DNA of 64,000 bases from Elmis aenea (Eukaryota > Arthropoda > Insecta > Coleoptera > Elmidae): assembly GCA_947652605.1 (NCBI GenBank), contig OX393578.1, positions 35,159,470 through 35,223,469 of the forward strand, in the 5' to 3' direction. Made by a program: the position numbers and the translations under genes. Below are positions 34,479 to 47,200 of this stretch, piece by piece. Within the stretch, counting starts at the first letter, position 1. Every line of letters begins with the position of its first letter. The notes under the pieces were generated by a model. It did no database searches. It was given only the letters and a program-made list of their open reading frames with translations, and was not told the origin of the DNA.

Positions 34479-37400
34479 TCATTTTTTCGAGCTGCCTTCT
34501 TCACCAACATCTAAAAAAAATCAACTTTTTAAAAATATATATGATACAATCTGTACCTAACATAAATTAAATAAACATTTAAAATAACTTTACACCCTGA
34601 ATTCTTTACACAATTGCCATCTAACTGTTTTCCAACATTGTGCCATAAATATGTATTAAATGGTATCCGGAAGATTCACCGAAAACCAATGCACCGAATA
34701 AGCAATTCACCGAATCATCGAAAAATAAATGGATATAAATTACATGAAATATGTTAAAAATGGATATAAATTACATGAAATATGTTAATCAAAGATCAGA
34801 AAGTAATATATTGTGACTGACCATCCTATTCTGTACATTGGTTACACTTTTTTTAATTGCTCTAGACCTGTGGATATAAATACGTAAAACAAAGTTTGGG
34901 AGATAAAGCCAAGTGTATACAAATTTTCAAAATTATTTATTACACGCTGAATGGTTGACTTGCTTGGCACATGATTAACATCAAAAAAATCACGCAGTTT
35001 TCTTCGCGTATTCACAATTGAACAATTATTTAAATAAAATGTTTTAATGACTTCAACGCGTTGTTGAGGCGTCAGATGTTCCATAATAAATTGTAATTGA
35101 CTACTCTTTAAGACTGCCAATTACTAAATGTCAAATGTCTGTCAAACAGAAATGACGGCCAAAAGAAATCGGCCTGGAACATAATATTCACCCTGTATTA
35201 CTTTCTGATCTTTGATTAACATATTTCATGTAATTTATATCCATTTATGTTTCGATGATTCGGTGAACTGCTTATTCGGTGAATTGCTTTTTCGGTGAAT
35301 TGGTTTTCGGTGAATCTTCCTAGACCCGTATTAAATAATGTTAAAGATCTTTTTGCATTAATTTAAGAAAAGTCTCGCCAAAACAGACTAATTTAAGACT
35401 TTATACTATTTAAGCATTTTGAGTTAATTTAAAAAAATGTGTTTTGTATCTAACAAAACATAATTATTTAATTTTTACATTCATATTTTTCTTTTAAAAT
35501 GTCCAATGATTAATTTAAATTCTGTATGTATATACGGTGTTCCAATTTCGAGGTTCGACATGGTGATTTCGCTTCACAATTGCTATAAAATCAGTTAAAT
35601 TGGTATAAAATTGCATAACTTTGTACTAAATAAATATCTAAGCTTACAGCTTTAACCTTTTAACTATGGGTGTCGTCAATGGACAAAACGAAAATATTGA
35701 GAAATGCAGGTGTCGTCATTAATCGATCAGGTATAAGATTTTAAAAACTTTGCACCTTATGCTAGCAAAGAAAGCAGGTGAGATCCCTCTGTTGAACTTC
35801 GAATTGGTGACATTCTGTATTGTATAAGAATATTTAAATAAAAATAATACTCGTTTTTAGTTATTTCGAAATTGCTATGATAAAGCTAGAAATTTTAAAA
35901 TTGGTATAGTAAAAACAACTGAAATTTAAATTTTAACGTATTTTAAATCTAAACTCTAGAGAATTTATTTTAAATATTATATTGTAATTCATTGGTTGAT
36001 AGTAAATCAATGTTGGTTGGGGTTGAGTATTCACTATAACTTTACTTGGGTAGAGTGTGACTTCGGGACCTCAAAATAAGATTTGCCAAGGATTTAAACG
36101 GCGAATAGGCCACTGTTTAAAATGGGTCATGTCTTTTAATGTACTCAGTATTTAATTTTGTATTTGTTAACCTGACAACAGAAAAATGACCACTTTAATG
36201 CAAAAAGGTAGAGCAAGATGTAGTGTAAAATACGTGTCTTATATTCCATCAAAGATGGATGATGTCATTCACCAGTGAATTTGTGATGGATCCAAAAGCC
36301 GGTTCAATGTAAGACAAGTTGGTGGGCCTGTGGTTGTTTGTTTATATACAGTTGTCATATCTGACGATACTGTAAACCAGTGTTTCTCAAGCTTTTAAAC
36401 GCGACCCAAATAATTTTCTAGAAATGAGAGTACGACTCATAAGGGTGGTGGTCACCATCCCCGCAAGAAAATGTTTGAAAAAATATCTTTAGAAATGTAA
36501 TTGTAAAGCATTTTAAAACAGAAATTTTAATTTTAATTTTTCTTTGTATTTTATCAAAACAGTTACGTTTCGCAACCCAATAAAAATTTAACGCGACCCA
36601 TAGTTTGAGAAACGCTGCTGTAAACAATAATGGCTGACTATCCCTTCTACAGTTTATTAGCACCATCGAGTTCAAATCCAATGGATAAATGGTCCGACCA
36701 CGGCATCAAAAAATTTTCACTGTTAGAATATGAGAAAGACCTGGTGGATCCATCACAGTTTCACTGCTTGAATATAAGACAGATTTGATACCATCAAATG
36801 GAGTATAAGATACACGTAACACGTAATGTGTATACATTTGACACCTGTGTGGGGCTAATTATTTTACAACTTTCGGCCCCAAGCAACACAGTCATATACA
36901 ACACAAGACATGACCAAAACTAAAATGATACATTTTTATAATTTGCAATTTTTATAACAATAATAACAATTTGTCTTTTGTAATAATCTAATAATGAATC
37001 ACTGCTTCATTTTTTATATAAACAACAGCAAATATGTATATGTTACGGCCAAAGCCCGAAATCGGCCAGTGGGAAGTGTCCGGACAATTCAAGAAATGGC
37101 CAATGTCGCTGTTAATTAACCGATCTTTTCTTGATTTCGAGATTTGGCCGGCCAATTTGCGAAATGGCATGGAGCGATCGGCCAAAGTCGGAAGAAAAAA
37201 GTCAAGAGCAGATTTTGGTGCGTCTGTATAATTTCATACTGTTTCGTTAGAGCCATTAGTGTCTATTGTCACTTTTTGCCAACCATTCGCTGTCGTTGTA
37301 TTATATTGCCTTAATTTTTATTACCTATTAAAAAAAACTTTAACCAACCTTTAACCTGACCCTCTTTGACTGATCAAATAAATAACCGTCAGGTTTGAGG

Positions 37401-38542
37401 TCGTTTAAAGTTTTTTTCTTCTTCAAGAAAACAAATGTATTTGTGCCCAGGATTCCCAGTGTGAGCAGTTTATCGTGCAGAATGGAAAACTCACTTCTGA
37501 AATACGGAATACATCAGCACATCGAATTTTGGCCAGGGATTTCCCGCCATCACGAAATAGCCGCCCAAAGAAGCATTTACACTGTTAATTTTAAGTAATC
37601 ATACCTTGGCCACAGCTCTCGGCCAAAGTGGGAAAGGGCCGGCCAATTCGGGAACTGGCCACACTTTGGGTTTTGGCCGTAACACATACATTGCTTGAAA
37701 GTACGGAGTAGTTTTTTAGTTTAAAATTAAACGGTACTTGTCTGTTTCGTGCATTGAATAAAATTTTATTCAATGGTTTTGTGAGAGCCAGTAGTGTCTA
37801 TTATCGCTTTTTGCCAACCATTCGCTGTCGTATCATAATTATTGCCTTCATTTTTATTACTTATTTACAAACAAAAAAACTTTAATCAACCTTTAACCTG
37901 AACCCCTTTCACGGATCAAATAAATGACGGCCAGGTTTGAGATCATTTAGTTTTATTTTTCAAGAAAACAAACTGTATTTGTGAACTAGTGACAATAGAC
38001 ACTACTGGCTCTCACAAAACAGACAAGTACCAATTAAACTTACTTTTTCCATCACAGGCTACAATTTTCACTTTATCAATTCGTGTAACTTCTTGGACTT
38101 CACGAAATTCCACATCATTTAGCATAAAGGTCCATACATTGTCACAGAATCGATATGTGTTTAACTTTCCAGCCTTGAATGTTAAGCGAGATTTTACTCT
38201 TGTAGCTAATGTTTGATTGATTGATTTATCAAACTGTAGTAATACTTTGCAAGCTAGTTGGGGGGTGATCTGCCCATACTGCAACAATATAATTTACGAT
38301 TAAACTTGTGCATTTCTAAATGTAAAATAATGATGGTAGCAGGCTACAGTATTTTAATTACCTAAAAGGATTACTAAAATTTATTTATTATTAAAAAACG
38401 TTCTTTATCTGTAGTAATAACAAAAACGATAAGTGAATTGAGGATGAAAGTCTACAAAATATATACATACTTGTATTAATTCATCCAAACTTTCTTGTAA
38501 AGTGTGACCCAAAGTTGTATTACGATAAAGTTGATAGGACAT
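34479..38542 (-). CDS. TfIIA-S: Transcription initiation factor IIA gamma subunit
   Basis: TFIIA gamma pairs with TFIIA alpha/beta and stabilises TBP on the TATA box. Three exons are 38471-38542, 38044-38278 and 34479-34510, giving 112 residues (human 109, Drosophila 106). The start [16 protein letters not shown], the helix [20 protein letters not shown] and the beta-barrel [18 protein letters not shown], then DVEFREV and [10 protein letters not shown], are near identical to animal orthologues. Exon 2 ends at AAA A with GTAAGT. Reading through would give a false tail [10 protein letters not shown] 32-nt exon 3.5 kb downstream, after a polypyrimidine TTTTTTTTAG, supplies [10 protein letters not shown] and a TGA. 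This restores a C-terminus of the usual length and acidic/Ser character. The last exon is an inference but frame and length fit well. It is head to head with the LysM gene. Confidence 0.95.
34669..35320. mobile_element. Element with CACCGAA-rich inverted ends and a transposase-like HTH frame
   Basis: GGAAGATTCACCGAAAACC at 34669 is inverted at 35302-35320, and repeated TTCACCGAAT units follow at both ends. Inside, a minus-strand frame 35120-34842 (92 aa) contains [18 protein letters not shown] and [14 protein letters not shown], a helix-turn-helix like the N-terminus of mariner-type transposases. A 31-bp unit around ATGGATATAAATTACATG is tandemly duplicated at 34728-34790. There is no catalytic domain. 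It sits in TFIIA gamma intron 2. Confidence 0.7.
35535..35817. mobile_element. Short inverted-repeat element
   Basis: CGGTGTTCCAATTTCGAGGTTC at its left end is loosely inverted at the right end (GAACTTCGAATTGGTGACATTCTG). TA borders lie on each side. It is non-coding, within TFIIA gamma intron 2. Confidence 0.55.
36378..36617. mobile_element. hAT MITE with 8-bp TSD CTGTAAAC
   Basis: The ends are CAGTGTTTCTCAAGC and GTTTGAGAAACGCTG. CTGTAAAC is repeated exactly at 36370-36377 and 36618-36625. GCGACCC motifs occur near both ends. A short frame on the minus strand is incidental. A truncated relative is fused to mariner at 10753. Confidence 0.93.
37041..37683. mobile_element. Inverted-repeat element TGTTACGGCC, 643 bp
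   Basis: TGTTACGGCCAAAGCCCGAA is inverted at the right end (GGTTTTGGCCGTAACA). Many GGCCAA and GGCCGGCC motifs sit subterminally. The interior (ACCTGACCCTCTT, TTCAAGAAAACAAA) is shared with family G at 32690-32790 and 33025-33115. Confidence 0.75.
37768..38020. mobile_element. Inverted-repeat MITE abutting TFIIA gamma exon 2
   Basis: TTTTGTGAGAGCCAGTAGTG is inverted at 38000-38020. The arms extend outward as GTACTTGTCTGTTT and its inverse. The right end lies only about 25 bp beyond the exon 2 splice donor (38043). The interior again shares the ACCTGA and CAAGAAAACAAACTG blocks of family G. Confidence 0.65.
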
Positions 38543-39140
38543 AATTAATTCCTTAATGATTAATTTTCACCTGTTCTACAGAACACGCCTCAGTACCGTA
38601 AACAAAATACAAGATTTGTCAAAATCATCAATTATCAAAATTAGTTGTAACTAGATAGTAGTCGAACGGTTTAAAATCACTTTTACTAACTAGCCTCGTC
38701 CGTAAATGAACAGAAAAGCTATATTTATATTTTATTTCTTATAATATCTAAATAAAAAAAACTCGAAAGTATGATGTAATGAAAAACGAAGATAAAATGT
38801 AATTTATAATGAAGTAAACTGAATATTGTAGTAGGTGCAATAACAATTTATTTATATATCCAACATCGTCACCTATTTAGCACTGAACTGTCAAATTATT
38901 GTAAAATGTTATTTTAGGTTGGTGGGGTTGGTGGTGTGACGCAAATGTTATAATTGTTTATCCAAATTTCTTTTTTGACAATTCAAACTGAGTACATTAA
39001 ACTTTGGATTGTTACTTAAACAACCGTTAATATGTTAGAAAAAAACGTTAACAGGTAATTTTCGTCTAACAATTGCATAAACAATTTCCATATACGTATA
39101 GGTCGTGTGAAAGTGTGGTGCTAAAGTAGATCCATCAAAA
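38543..39140. promoter_or_regulatory. Shared promoter region of TFIIA gamma and LysM gene
   Basis: These 598 bp lie between two divergent start codons and contain both 5' UTRs. No inserted transposon is recognised, unlike most other intervals here. The promoter role is inferred from position. Confidence 0.5.
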
Positions 39141-42100
39141 ATGGAAAGTACTTGTGAAAAGCTGTCTATTAGAGATTCAGCAAAATCTTTGAAAAAATAT
39201 GGTAGCACCAGTAAACATGTCACCCGAAATCAAAATTACTTCAAACACATCATATCAAGAACAGATACATTACAAGGAATTTCTTTAAAGTATGGAGTTT
39301 CGGTAAGTTTCAATACTTACTGTTTAGTTGTAATTTAAAGATTAAGGTAATTTGCCAAAACAATTATTGTAGTGCAGTAATGCTCCACTGTAAAATCTGA
39401 ATTATTTTCATTTTATTCAGCGAGAGAATCTGTAATTTGCATTTTTCTAATGGTATTACTTGATATTATTGATTTACAATAGATATTGAATGTAAGAGTA
39501 AATGTATGAGTAAAAAATTCAGTTTGAGTACACAATAATGTATTACAGCATGTAGTAGCTGACCAGTACAATGGCAACGAATAAATGTTAACTGAAAGTT
39601 GTGTTTTTGAATAGTGTTAAAGAGAAAATGTGAGATATATACATAATAAAATATGACTTTATATAAAATGCTAATATTCAATGTAATTTGATTATGTGCT
39701 TTTCAAAGCACTTCGTATTTACATAAAAAAATTAAAATAAATTTTGCAAATAACCCATTTAATGTAAACGACATGTTTATCAATAATATAAAGGACATCT
39801 TACAATATTTATCACATCTTGTCAATATTCTAGTATGTTATCCATTTTTTTTTTTGTTAGGAAATAGTTCAAGTGTTTTAGTACATTGATTGCATTCATA
39901 ATATGTGCCACGAATTATAATTTAGAATATCATATGCTCAAATAAAATTTTTCCAATAGAGAAGTAAATTTATGATTTTGTTAATAATGAAATATGTTGT
40001 AAATTTTTTTTTTTTTCTACTACCACTAATGTAAATGACTTACCGCACAGCCTGCGTGCATAGTAAGTGAGTCATAACGCACGGTAAGCAAAACGCACAC
40101 TTGGCTAGAAATGTCAAAGCAGGCTTACGTCAAACACTGCCTGTATGCATATAGTAAGTGTTATAATGGTTATAACGCACGGTAAGCAAAACGCGCACTT
40201 GTCTAGAAACGTCAAAGTAGGCTTACATCAAAATTGACATCATTACATGTGTATATTAGTCAAAAAGCCGTTATAATCATCTGTGTTATGTGGTAGTAGA
40301 AAATGTAAGCTACATAACTCGAGTTGTAAAGCAATTACGCACTCGTGGAAATACACACTCGCGGCTTCGTGTGCAACTTTTCCACTCCTACGTAATATGC
40401 TTCTTACAACTCTTGTTATGTAATATATGTACTATTATAGATGATTATCTGGCACATGTAAATAGTGTTTTTTTTTTGTAGAGAAAGAATAATTTTATTA
40501 TTGTTTATGTTTACAACTAATGGTGCTTCTTAATTTTAAAAATGTATAAGACAATCTAATGAAAAAACGGGCAGTAAATCTCTATGGGGTATCATGAAAA
40601 CAATTGTTAATATTAGATTTAAAAAATAATTTAAACTTGCAATAACACTTTACTTTTTTTGTTAGACTGAGCAGATTAGACGTGCTAATCGGCTGTGGGC
40701 TACAGATAGTTTGTTTTTAAGAGAATATTTAATGATTCCTGTGCTGGATAATAATAGTGTGGTACCTGTTAATGTTGAACCAGCCACTTCACCTACAGCA
40801 GCTGTTCAAGTTGCATCACCTAGTAGCGTTGAGGATTTTGATATTTCTGACTTCCTAGGCAAAATTGATTCTTCCATCGCTAATACCAAAGAAGAAGTAA
40901 AGAAGGCAAGGGGAAATAGTGAGTAAGTTTGTTTACAATGTGCTTTATTTTAATTTGTTAGTGTATGCTGCGGTATTTAAAGTGACAACATTTTAAAAGT
41001 GTTCTTTAAGGTAAACAAAATATATCACAGGGCACAGATATTTAATAAATTTTTTTGTTTATAATAATTATAAAAGCTAGTATAATTTTAAATTTTAAAA
41101 CTTCTAGCATGTTTTATAATAAATATAATGTTACATAGTAATGATGAATTTTTTGAAATCAAACAAGTGGCTTACACTTTCCAGAGATGTATGACTGGCT
41201 TGGTTTTAGGAGTAGATTACGTTAAATAATAGATATATGGAACAAAAATTAAAATAATTTGACAATTTTTTTTGTATTTATCTGCCAAAACATTCATTCG
41301 GTTCCAATGAAATAGTTGTAGTATTTATTCATTTCAGAATTATATTCACGACTTTAGTATAGTTATATCTTCAAGTATTACCTATAAAATAAAGTTTTTA
41401 TATTCGTTTATTAACTACTATCGCCTTTTCCTTCAGGTTTAATTTTGTCGATATTTTTTGATTTTTACAACGAATCTTCCATTTAAGGTTCACCAAGGCC
41501 TCATTGCATAAAAGTTGAATCTGGGATTAAACCACTTTTACCCTAGAACTAGGCAAAATTGCAGCACAGTTGGCACTGATATTGCCTAGTTTTGGGGATT
41601 ACCTTGTATTTTAACACGTGCTAGTTTGTGCAATCGGATCTTGGGTTATTTTTAAGGATTTTACTAGAAATATATCAACCCCGCATTTATCATATACTTA
41701 TCATATAAAATGTAGCACAATTAACTGAAATTTGTTACAATTACTGTAATGCTTGATTTATACCTAATGTAACTGAGTTCTGGAACACCCCCTTTTTCCT
41801 TAAATTTTGATTTTGAATAAATGAAATTTTAGACGTATAATATGTGCAAAAAGGCAGATTATTTGAACATATTATGTATCCTATTGTTTCAGTTCCAGTT
41901 TCGTCAGAAACGACCTCAACTTTATTATTTCAAATGGAACACCCTGTATATTTTCACATTTTTGGAAACAGGAAGCAATTTTGGATACAACTATACCATT
42001 TTGCTTAATTTCAATAACCTCATTATTTTTTAATTAACGGTGCCATGACTTGCATAAATTGAATTTAATTATGTCAACAAGTGTCCGAAAAACGTTTTTG

Positions 42101-42608
42101 TAAATTTTATTTGACATTTAGGTTATTTTAATCGGCTTTGAAGGTTGCAGAATCGGCTTTTTGACAGAGTCAATTTTTTTTTGAATGGGGCAGTAGTGGT
42201 AAATGCGATTATTTAAATAGAGTATTTTCTGACCAATGTAACAATACCAATAACGTATATTTATGTTGGAATGCTCTTCAAAGACGTCAAATATTATAAA
42301 AACTTATTAAAAGACGATGAGTGTTAACTATTTAGTTATTAGTTATTTATGATAAAATAATATATGTTTGAAATATGTTATTATAAATGACTATAAATAT
42401 TAACTAATTGTTTAGATTTGCATCAAACTTGGAGTTCCACAATGAGCGGAGAAAACCGGCAGTATCTAGAATGAAACAAATCGTCAACAATAATAGTAAT
42501 GCAGACCCTTTGGCTACACCGCAAACTGTAGTCATGTCTCATGGACGTAAAGTGCGTACATCGTTACAGCGACTTGAAAAACAACAAGATGAACTATTTG
42601 AGTTGTAG
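39141..42608 (+). CDS. Lysmd1: LysM and peptidoglycan-binding domain-containing protein (LYSMD1/2 type)
   Basis: This belongs to a small family of intracellular animal LysM proteins of unclear biochemical role. Three exons are 39141-39302, 40666-40922 and 42416-42608. Phases match and the product is 203 residues (human LYSMD1 227, LYSMD2 215). The single LysM domain spans about 36-80: DTLQGISLKYGVS at the exon 1 end, then EQIRRANRLWATDSLFL and LMIPVL. A conserved helix VEDFDISDFLGKIDSS follows. The C-terminus RTSLQRLEKQQDELFEL resembles the terminal RTLRDQEDEIFKL of LYSMD1, which favours type 1. No signal peptide or membrane segment is present, which excludes LYSMD3/4. AATAAA occurs at 43072. 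Intron 1 holds a dispersed repeat and intron 2 a partial family F element. Confidence 0.93.
40012..40440 (+). repeat. Dispersed repeat, copy 2 (CTACTACCAC family)
   Basis: It is homologous to 28290-28615. TTTCTACTACCAC at the left has an inverse GTGGTAGTAGAAA at 40288. A second palindrome follows (ACATAACTCGAGTTGTAAAG with its inverse near 40400-40430). It also contains two tandem blocks with CGGTAAGCAAAACGC (40081 and 40180). Confidence 0.65.
41762..42320. mobile_element. Partial family F element in LysM gene intron 2
   Basis: It shares the blocks GGAACACCCCCTTTTT, ATGGAACACCCTGTATATTT, TGCATAAATTGA and ATCGGCTTTGAAGGTTGC, in order, with 20460-21000. Only one arm is present. Confidence 0.7.
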
Positions 42609-43380
42609 CAAAACTACGTTGTGCCTATTGAAAATATAAAGAATGTAAACTAATTATTTTTCACAAAGTCTACTTCTTATCAATATGTTTCAAACTGTCG
42701 ATACGTACTGTGACAATTAATTAACAATCTAGTTGTTAATTTAACAGTGATCTTGATTGTAAACCAAAAGTAACTAGATTTTAGTTTTATTACTTAAAAA
42801 GGTGCAGAAAACATAGATTTTACAAACATAAACTAACTGTTGTATGTATAAAGAGCATTAATGTACATGGTTTTGTTAAAAAATAGCTTTGTTTTGTAGT
42901 TTTTACCAAGTACTTACCAGAAATTGTTTTTTTGTATTTGCACAAGGTGCAGCAGTTTTTATTAATATTGTTAATCGTATGTTGGAATGAAATTTTATTT
43001 GCTTTGTTATTACTAGCAACATCTATTCATTTTAAATTTGTTATTTAGTAATAATTTGCCCAGTGTACATAAATAAACAAATATTAGAGATGATGATGAC
43101 ACAATTTGTTTTATTATTAGGTAATAATAGTAAATGATTTTCAAACTGTGCTAATAAAAATTAAATTTTACATTTTTTAAGTTTTCATACTAATACAAAC
43201 TTCGAAAATTAATATTTAGTCTGGAGTCTTTATTAAGAAGTAAAGTTTCTTTAAACACTACAATCACAATGACTACAGCAAGTTTTGCATGTCTAGCTAA
43301 AGAACCTTTCAAGGCAGTGCGGTAAAAATTGCTAAAAAGGGATATACTAGTATTTTTGAAATGGCTATATTTTTGCAGAC

Positions 43381-43450
43381 CATTTAAAAACATACAGGGT
43401 GTATCAATCTGCATGGATCTCATGACCATCTTTGTTACTGAACAAAAAAA
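43381..43450. mobile_element. Isolated CAGGGTGTATCA transposon end
   Basis: CAGGGTGTATCAATCTGCAT beside TA, followed by GGATCTCATGACC, resembles the ends of the CAGGG families. No partner was found. Confidence 0.35.
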
Positions 43451-43730
43451 ATTGTAGTTTTACAAGCTTAATTAATGATGTCTTTTTTTTTAGGTGGCCT
43501 TACTGTTAAAAAAAGTACATTTGGAAAACTACATATTTAAGATTTGTACATTTTATCCAGCCAGTTTTTCAAAATCTTTGTGAGTGCACTTAAATATGAT
43601 TTTTAAAAACAGCATTCATGGGAACTTTATTTTTTAATTGCACATGTTTACCAACAAACAAAAGAACATATATTTCTAGACAATTAAACTACACTTATAT
43701 TTTGTTTACAAAGTCTGAAGTAGTCATGAC

Positions 43731-43950
43731 TAGGGGTGGGCGATATATTGATATAATTTTGATATCGATATATCGTGATATGGAGACAACAAGAATAAGG
43801 GCGAGAAGCTTCTTTTTTTTTAGGTCACCAGTCTCTTTTCAGTTTTTTCACTAACTTTTTTAGCTTCCTGCCCCTTTTATATCGATATTTCGATATGTAT
43901 TGATATATTGTTATAATTTCGATATCGATATTTGTTATTGCCCACCCCTA
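43731..43950. mobile_element. hAT MITE with 8-bp TSD GTCATGAC
   Basis: The ends are TAGGGGTGGGCGATAT and ATTGCCCACCCCTA. GTCATGAC is exact at 43723-43730 and 43951-43958. Both halves are rich in ATATCGATAT repeats, making the element largely palindromic. Confidence 0.93.
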
Positions 43951-44276
43951 GTCATGACACATAAGAAACTATAAAACATTGTATTGATAAGCCCTTATAA
44001 CTCTACTACATTTTCCACATTTAACCAAGCTTAGTAGTATTAATAATGACAGACGGTCCATGAAAACCCATAAAAATTGAGGCACCCTAAGTAATTACTT
44101 TTAAAAGATAAGATTGTTGCTTATGGTCGAATCATCAAAAGAACTTTTATATAATTTGACCCATCATTAGTGTGGTTTTTCAAAAACGTGTACTCGTGTA
44201 CATTCTTTCTAACTAATGAGTGCCCAAATCTGGATGCTATTGTATGCATTTACATACTAAATGTGTGTAAATATCA

Positions 44277-47200
44277 TTATTTAATTGTCAAATCTTGTAT
44301 ACGTGCATCGTTTCGTAAAATATTTGCCTGTACTAATAAAATCTGTTGTTGATATTTTTTTATATTTTCCTGTAAGTCTTCAAGTTGAGCCTGAAGTGGC
44401 TTATTTGAATCTTCATTTATCCTACAGGAATAAAATTAAAATTACAATATAGCAGTTTATGGGCATACATCACAATTTTTATATTTTAAATTTAAAACGG
44501 TCATATGCAGAATTCAGGAGCAGTATAAAACCGAGTTAAATGTATTTATAAAAATATTTACGCCAACTTAAAAAATGCATAAATAATACATAATATTTTA
44601 TTATATTTTTTTAAATGACAGCATATTAAGAGTATGAAATACTTTAAAAATATTGCAAACAATGTAAATTTAGTATTTTTGATATTGTTGAATATACCAG
44701 TGAAACATTTTTAATTTTAAAATCACATTATTGGCTACACCTTATATTTTTAACAAAATTCTAAATCAATAATTTGTGGAGGACTAAAAACTCTATCTGA
44801 TGGCATATCTTCTTTTAAAAAAATTGTAAATCGTATCGAACATAGGAAAACAATGTGATGTTTAAATAACCTTGACTTTCGTTTCCATCATGTTTACATA
44901 AGGTAAATGATATTATGATGTGCTTCGTAACTATGTAACTATTGAAAAATAAATTTTGAATGTTTTTTTTTAACATTAAGAAATAATGTAGCTTGTTGTC
45001 CATTTACATGTTGGCAAAGATAAAAAGATAACTTTACAATCGTCTCGGAAATTATTTTATCGTAAACGGGGATAATTTTAAAAATTATTGATAATTTCTT
45101 TAATAAACAAATTTTTGAGAATATACATACATTTTTTTTTAATTAAAAGAAAATTCTGTTTTTTTACCTAGTGTATAAATACATTTTAAATTAAATGACA
45201 TTTTCATTTCTACGGTTAAAAGAATAAAATAGTACATGGTGCGTCGGCCAGTGATCGGTAATATACATATGGCCAATTCTATAGGGGCAGCAAATACTTT
45301 TGGTGCGCCCTTGGTCATAAGGGTCATGAGGAATTAATAAACGTTGGACTTTGTATAAATATTTATGCATGCATTCCATGGGTTCCAACAAAATACCTGA
45401 GCTCATAACTTGTAAAATACAGATTTGACATATTTTACCTTCAGATAAAAAATTGTATCCGGTTAAATGTGATTATTGTGATATTCAACTTTTATTATCA
45501 TTTCTGTTTAACCGGATGTAGCAGTTTTTTTTTTAATGGAAATATATCCATGTAAAAAAGGCAATATTTCTATGCTTACAATGATACTTTCGGTTTTTCT
45601 AATCTTAATAATAATCTAAAAATATGCTAAATTAAGAAAGTCTCTCATAAGTATCACTAACTATCATTACTAAATTATTTTACTCTGACATTTATAACAA
45701 ATGTCATATTTAAAGCAGAATTTTCGACTACATGTTACTTGTTCTTTTAAAATGTAGTTAGAACGGTTAATTTTATTTATAAGTACACAGTTGATATGCT
45801 GTGCATTTATTTTGAATATAGTAAAATCATATTCATACTAAAATTTTACCCTAAACAATTTTTGTCCAAGATAAGTATTTCAGGGGTTAAAGGTTGGTAA
45901 GGAGTCTCGGAGACTATACAGTGTGGCTGGTTTTTCATTGTCCAGCTTATATCTGCTGAAATATTAATGTTACCAAAAAAAGTTAAATGAGAAACTTGTT
46001 AAACAAAAGCTGGTCTACAAAATGGTGCTAAAAATTTTGTTCCATAGCCTACCAGTTTTTCGGAAAAATATCCAACTTTTGTTTTTTAAATAGAACACCC
46101 TGTATATTTTTACAGAATCACATTCTAAATCAATTTCTCTTCACAATGATATTATCATAAGTACCATTTTGATTTTAAATTTTGCTCAATATTTCAAAAA
46201 AAGAGAATTATTATAGTCGGCTGTGGAAACAGCACAGCATATCAACTTTTTCATTATTTGTATAGTACATTTTTCTTAATTATAATTACACTTATTTCTG
46301 TCTGATTTGACAAGTGTTTGCTAATGTAAACAAATTTGACAGATATTTGCAATAAACAAAACAATATCACAGCCGACTTTAATAATTCCTTTTTTGAAAT
46401 ATTGTGCATAATTTAAAAGCAAAATGGTACTTATGATATATCATTGTAAAGAGAAATTGATTTGGAATGTGATTCTGTAAAAATATACAGGGTGTTCTAT
46501 TTAAAAAACAAAAGTTGGATATTTTTCCGAAAAACTGGTTGGCTATGGAATAAAATTTTTAGCACAATTTTGTAGACCAGCTTTTGTTTAATAAATTTCT
46601 CATTTAACTTTTTTTGGTAACTTTAATATTTCAGCAGATATAAGCTGGACAATGAAAAATCAGCCACACTGTATAGACCGCCGATATCTATACAGGGTTT
46701 CGTCCCAGATTACATTTCTAGCATGGGGATCTCGCTTATTATAGGAGATACAGGTTTGTTTAAATTAGATTAATTATTCCCAAGTGTGAGAGGAGCCACA
46801 ATTAATTTTTAAAAGTACAAAATTATTCGTGCTTCAGATGTTATAGCAAAAAATATGAAAATGTTGAATTTCTTTTTTCTCTCATAAGTTTTTTGTCTTA
46901 ATCATTAGAACAATTTTATTTGTACTTTCTTAAGGTACTTTTTAATGGAGAATGTAACTGTTATTTTAGATTTTTTTAAAGAGATTTAACCCCTAATTTC
47001 ATATTTTCTTATGGGCCGTGAAGTTTGCTATGGATTGTTAAATGTGCTTTTTTTCTCGTTTAAATGAGATATTACTTGCTATATCAATTTTTATAAATAA
47101 GTCACAAAATGAAGAAAAATCGTATTTTACCCATCACTTATCAAGCTATCTATGACAATAAAAACAAAAAACAAATAATTAAATGTCAAATGACAGTTAC

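Noticed and set aside
36988..37231. Overlapping 65-codon frames on both strands
   Set aside because: They lie over the end of the TGTTACGGCC element and its flank, with no domain.
38012..38043. Read-through C-terminus of TFIIA gamma (tail KFNWYLSVL)
   Set aside because: It lies past a strong GTAAGT donor and is intron sequence beside a MITE. The 32-nt exon at 34479-34510 gives a family-like end.
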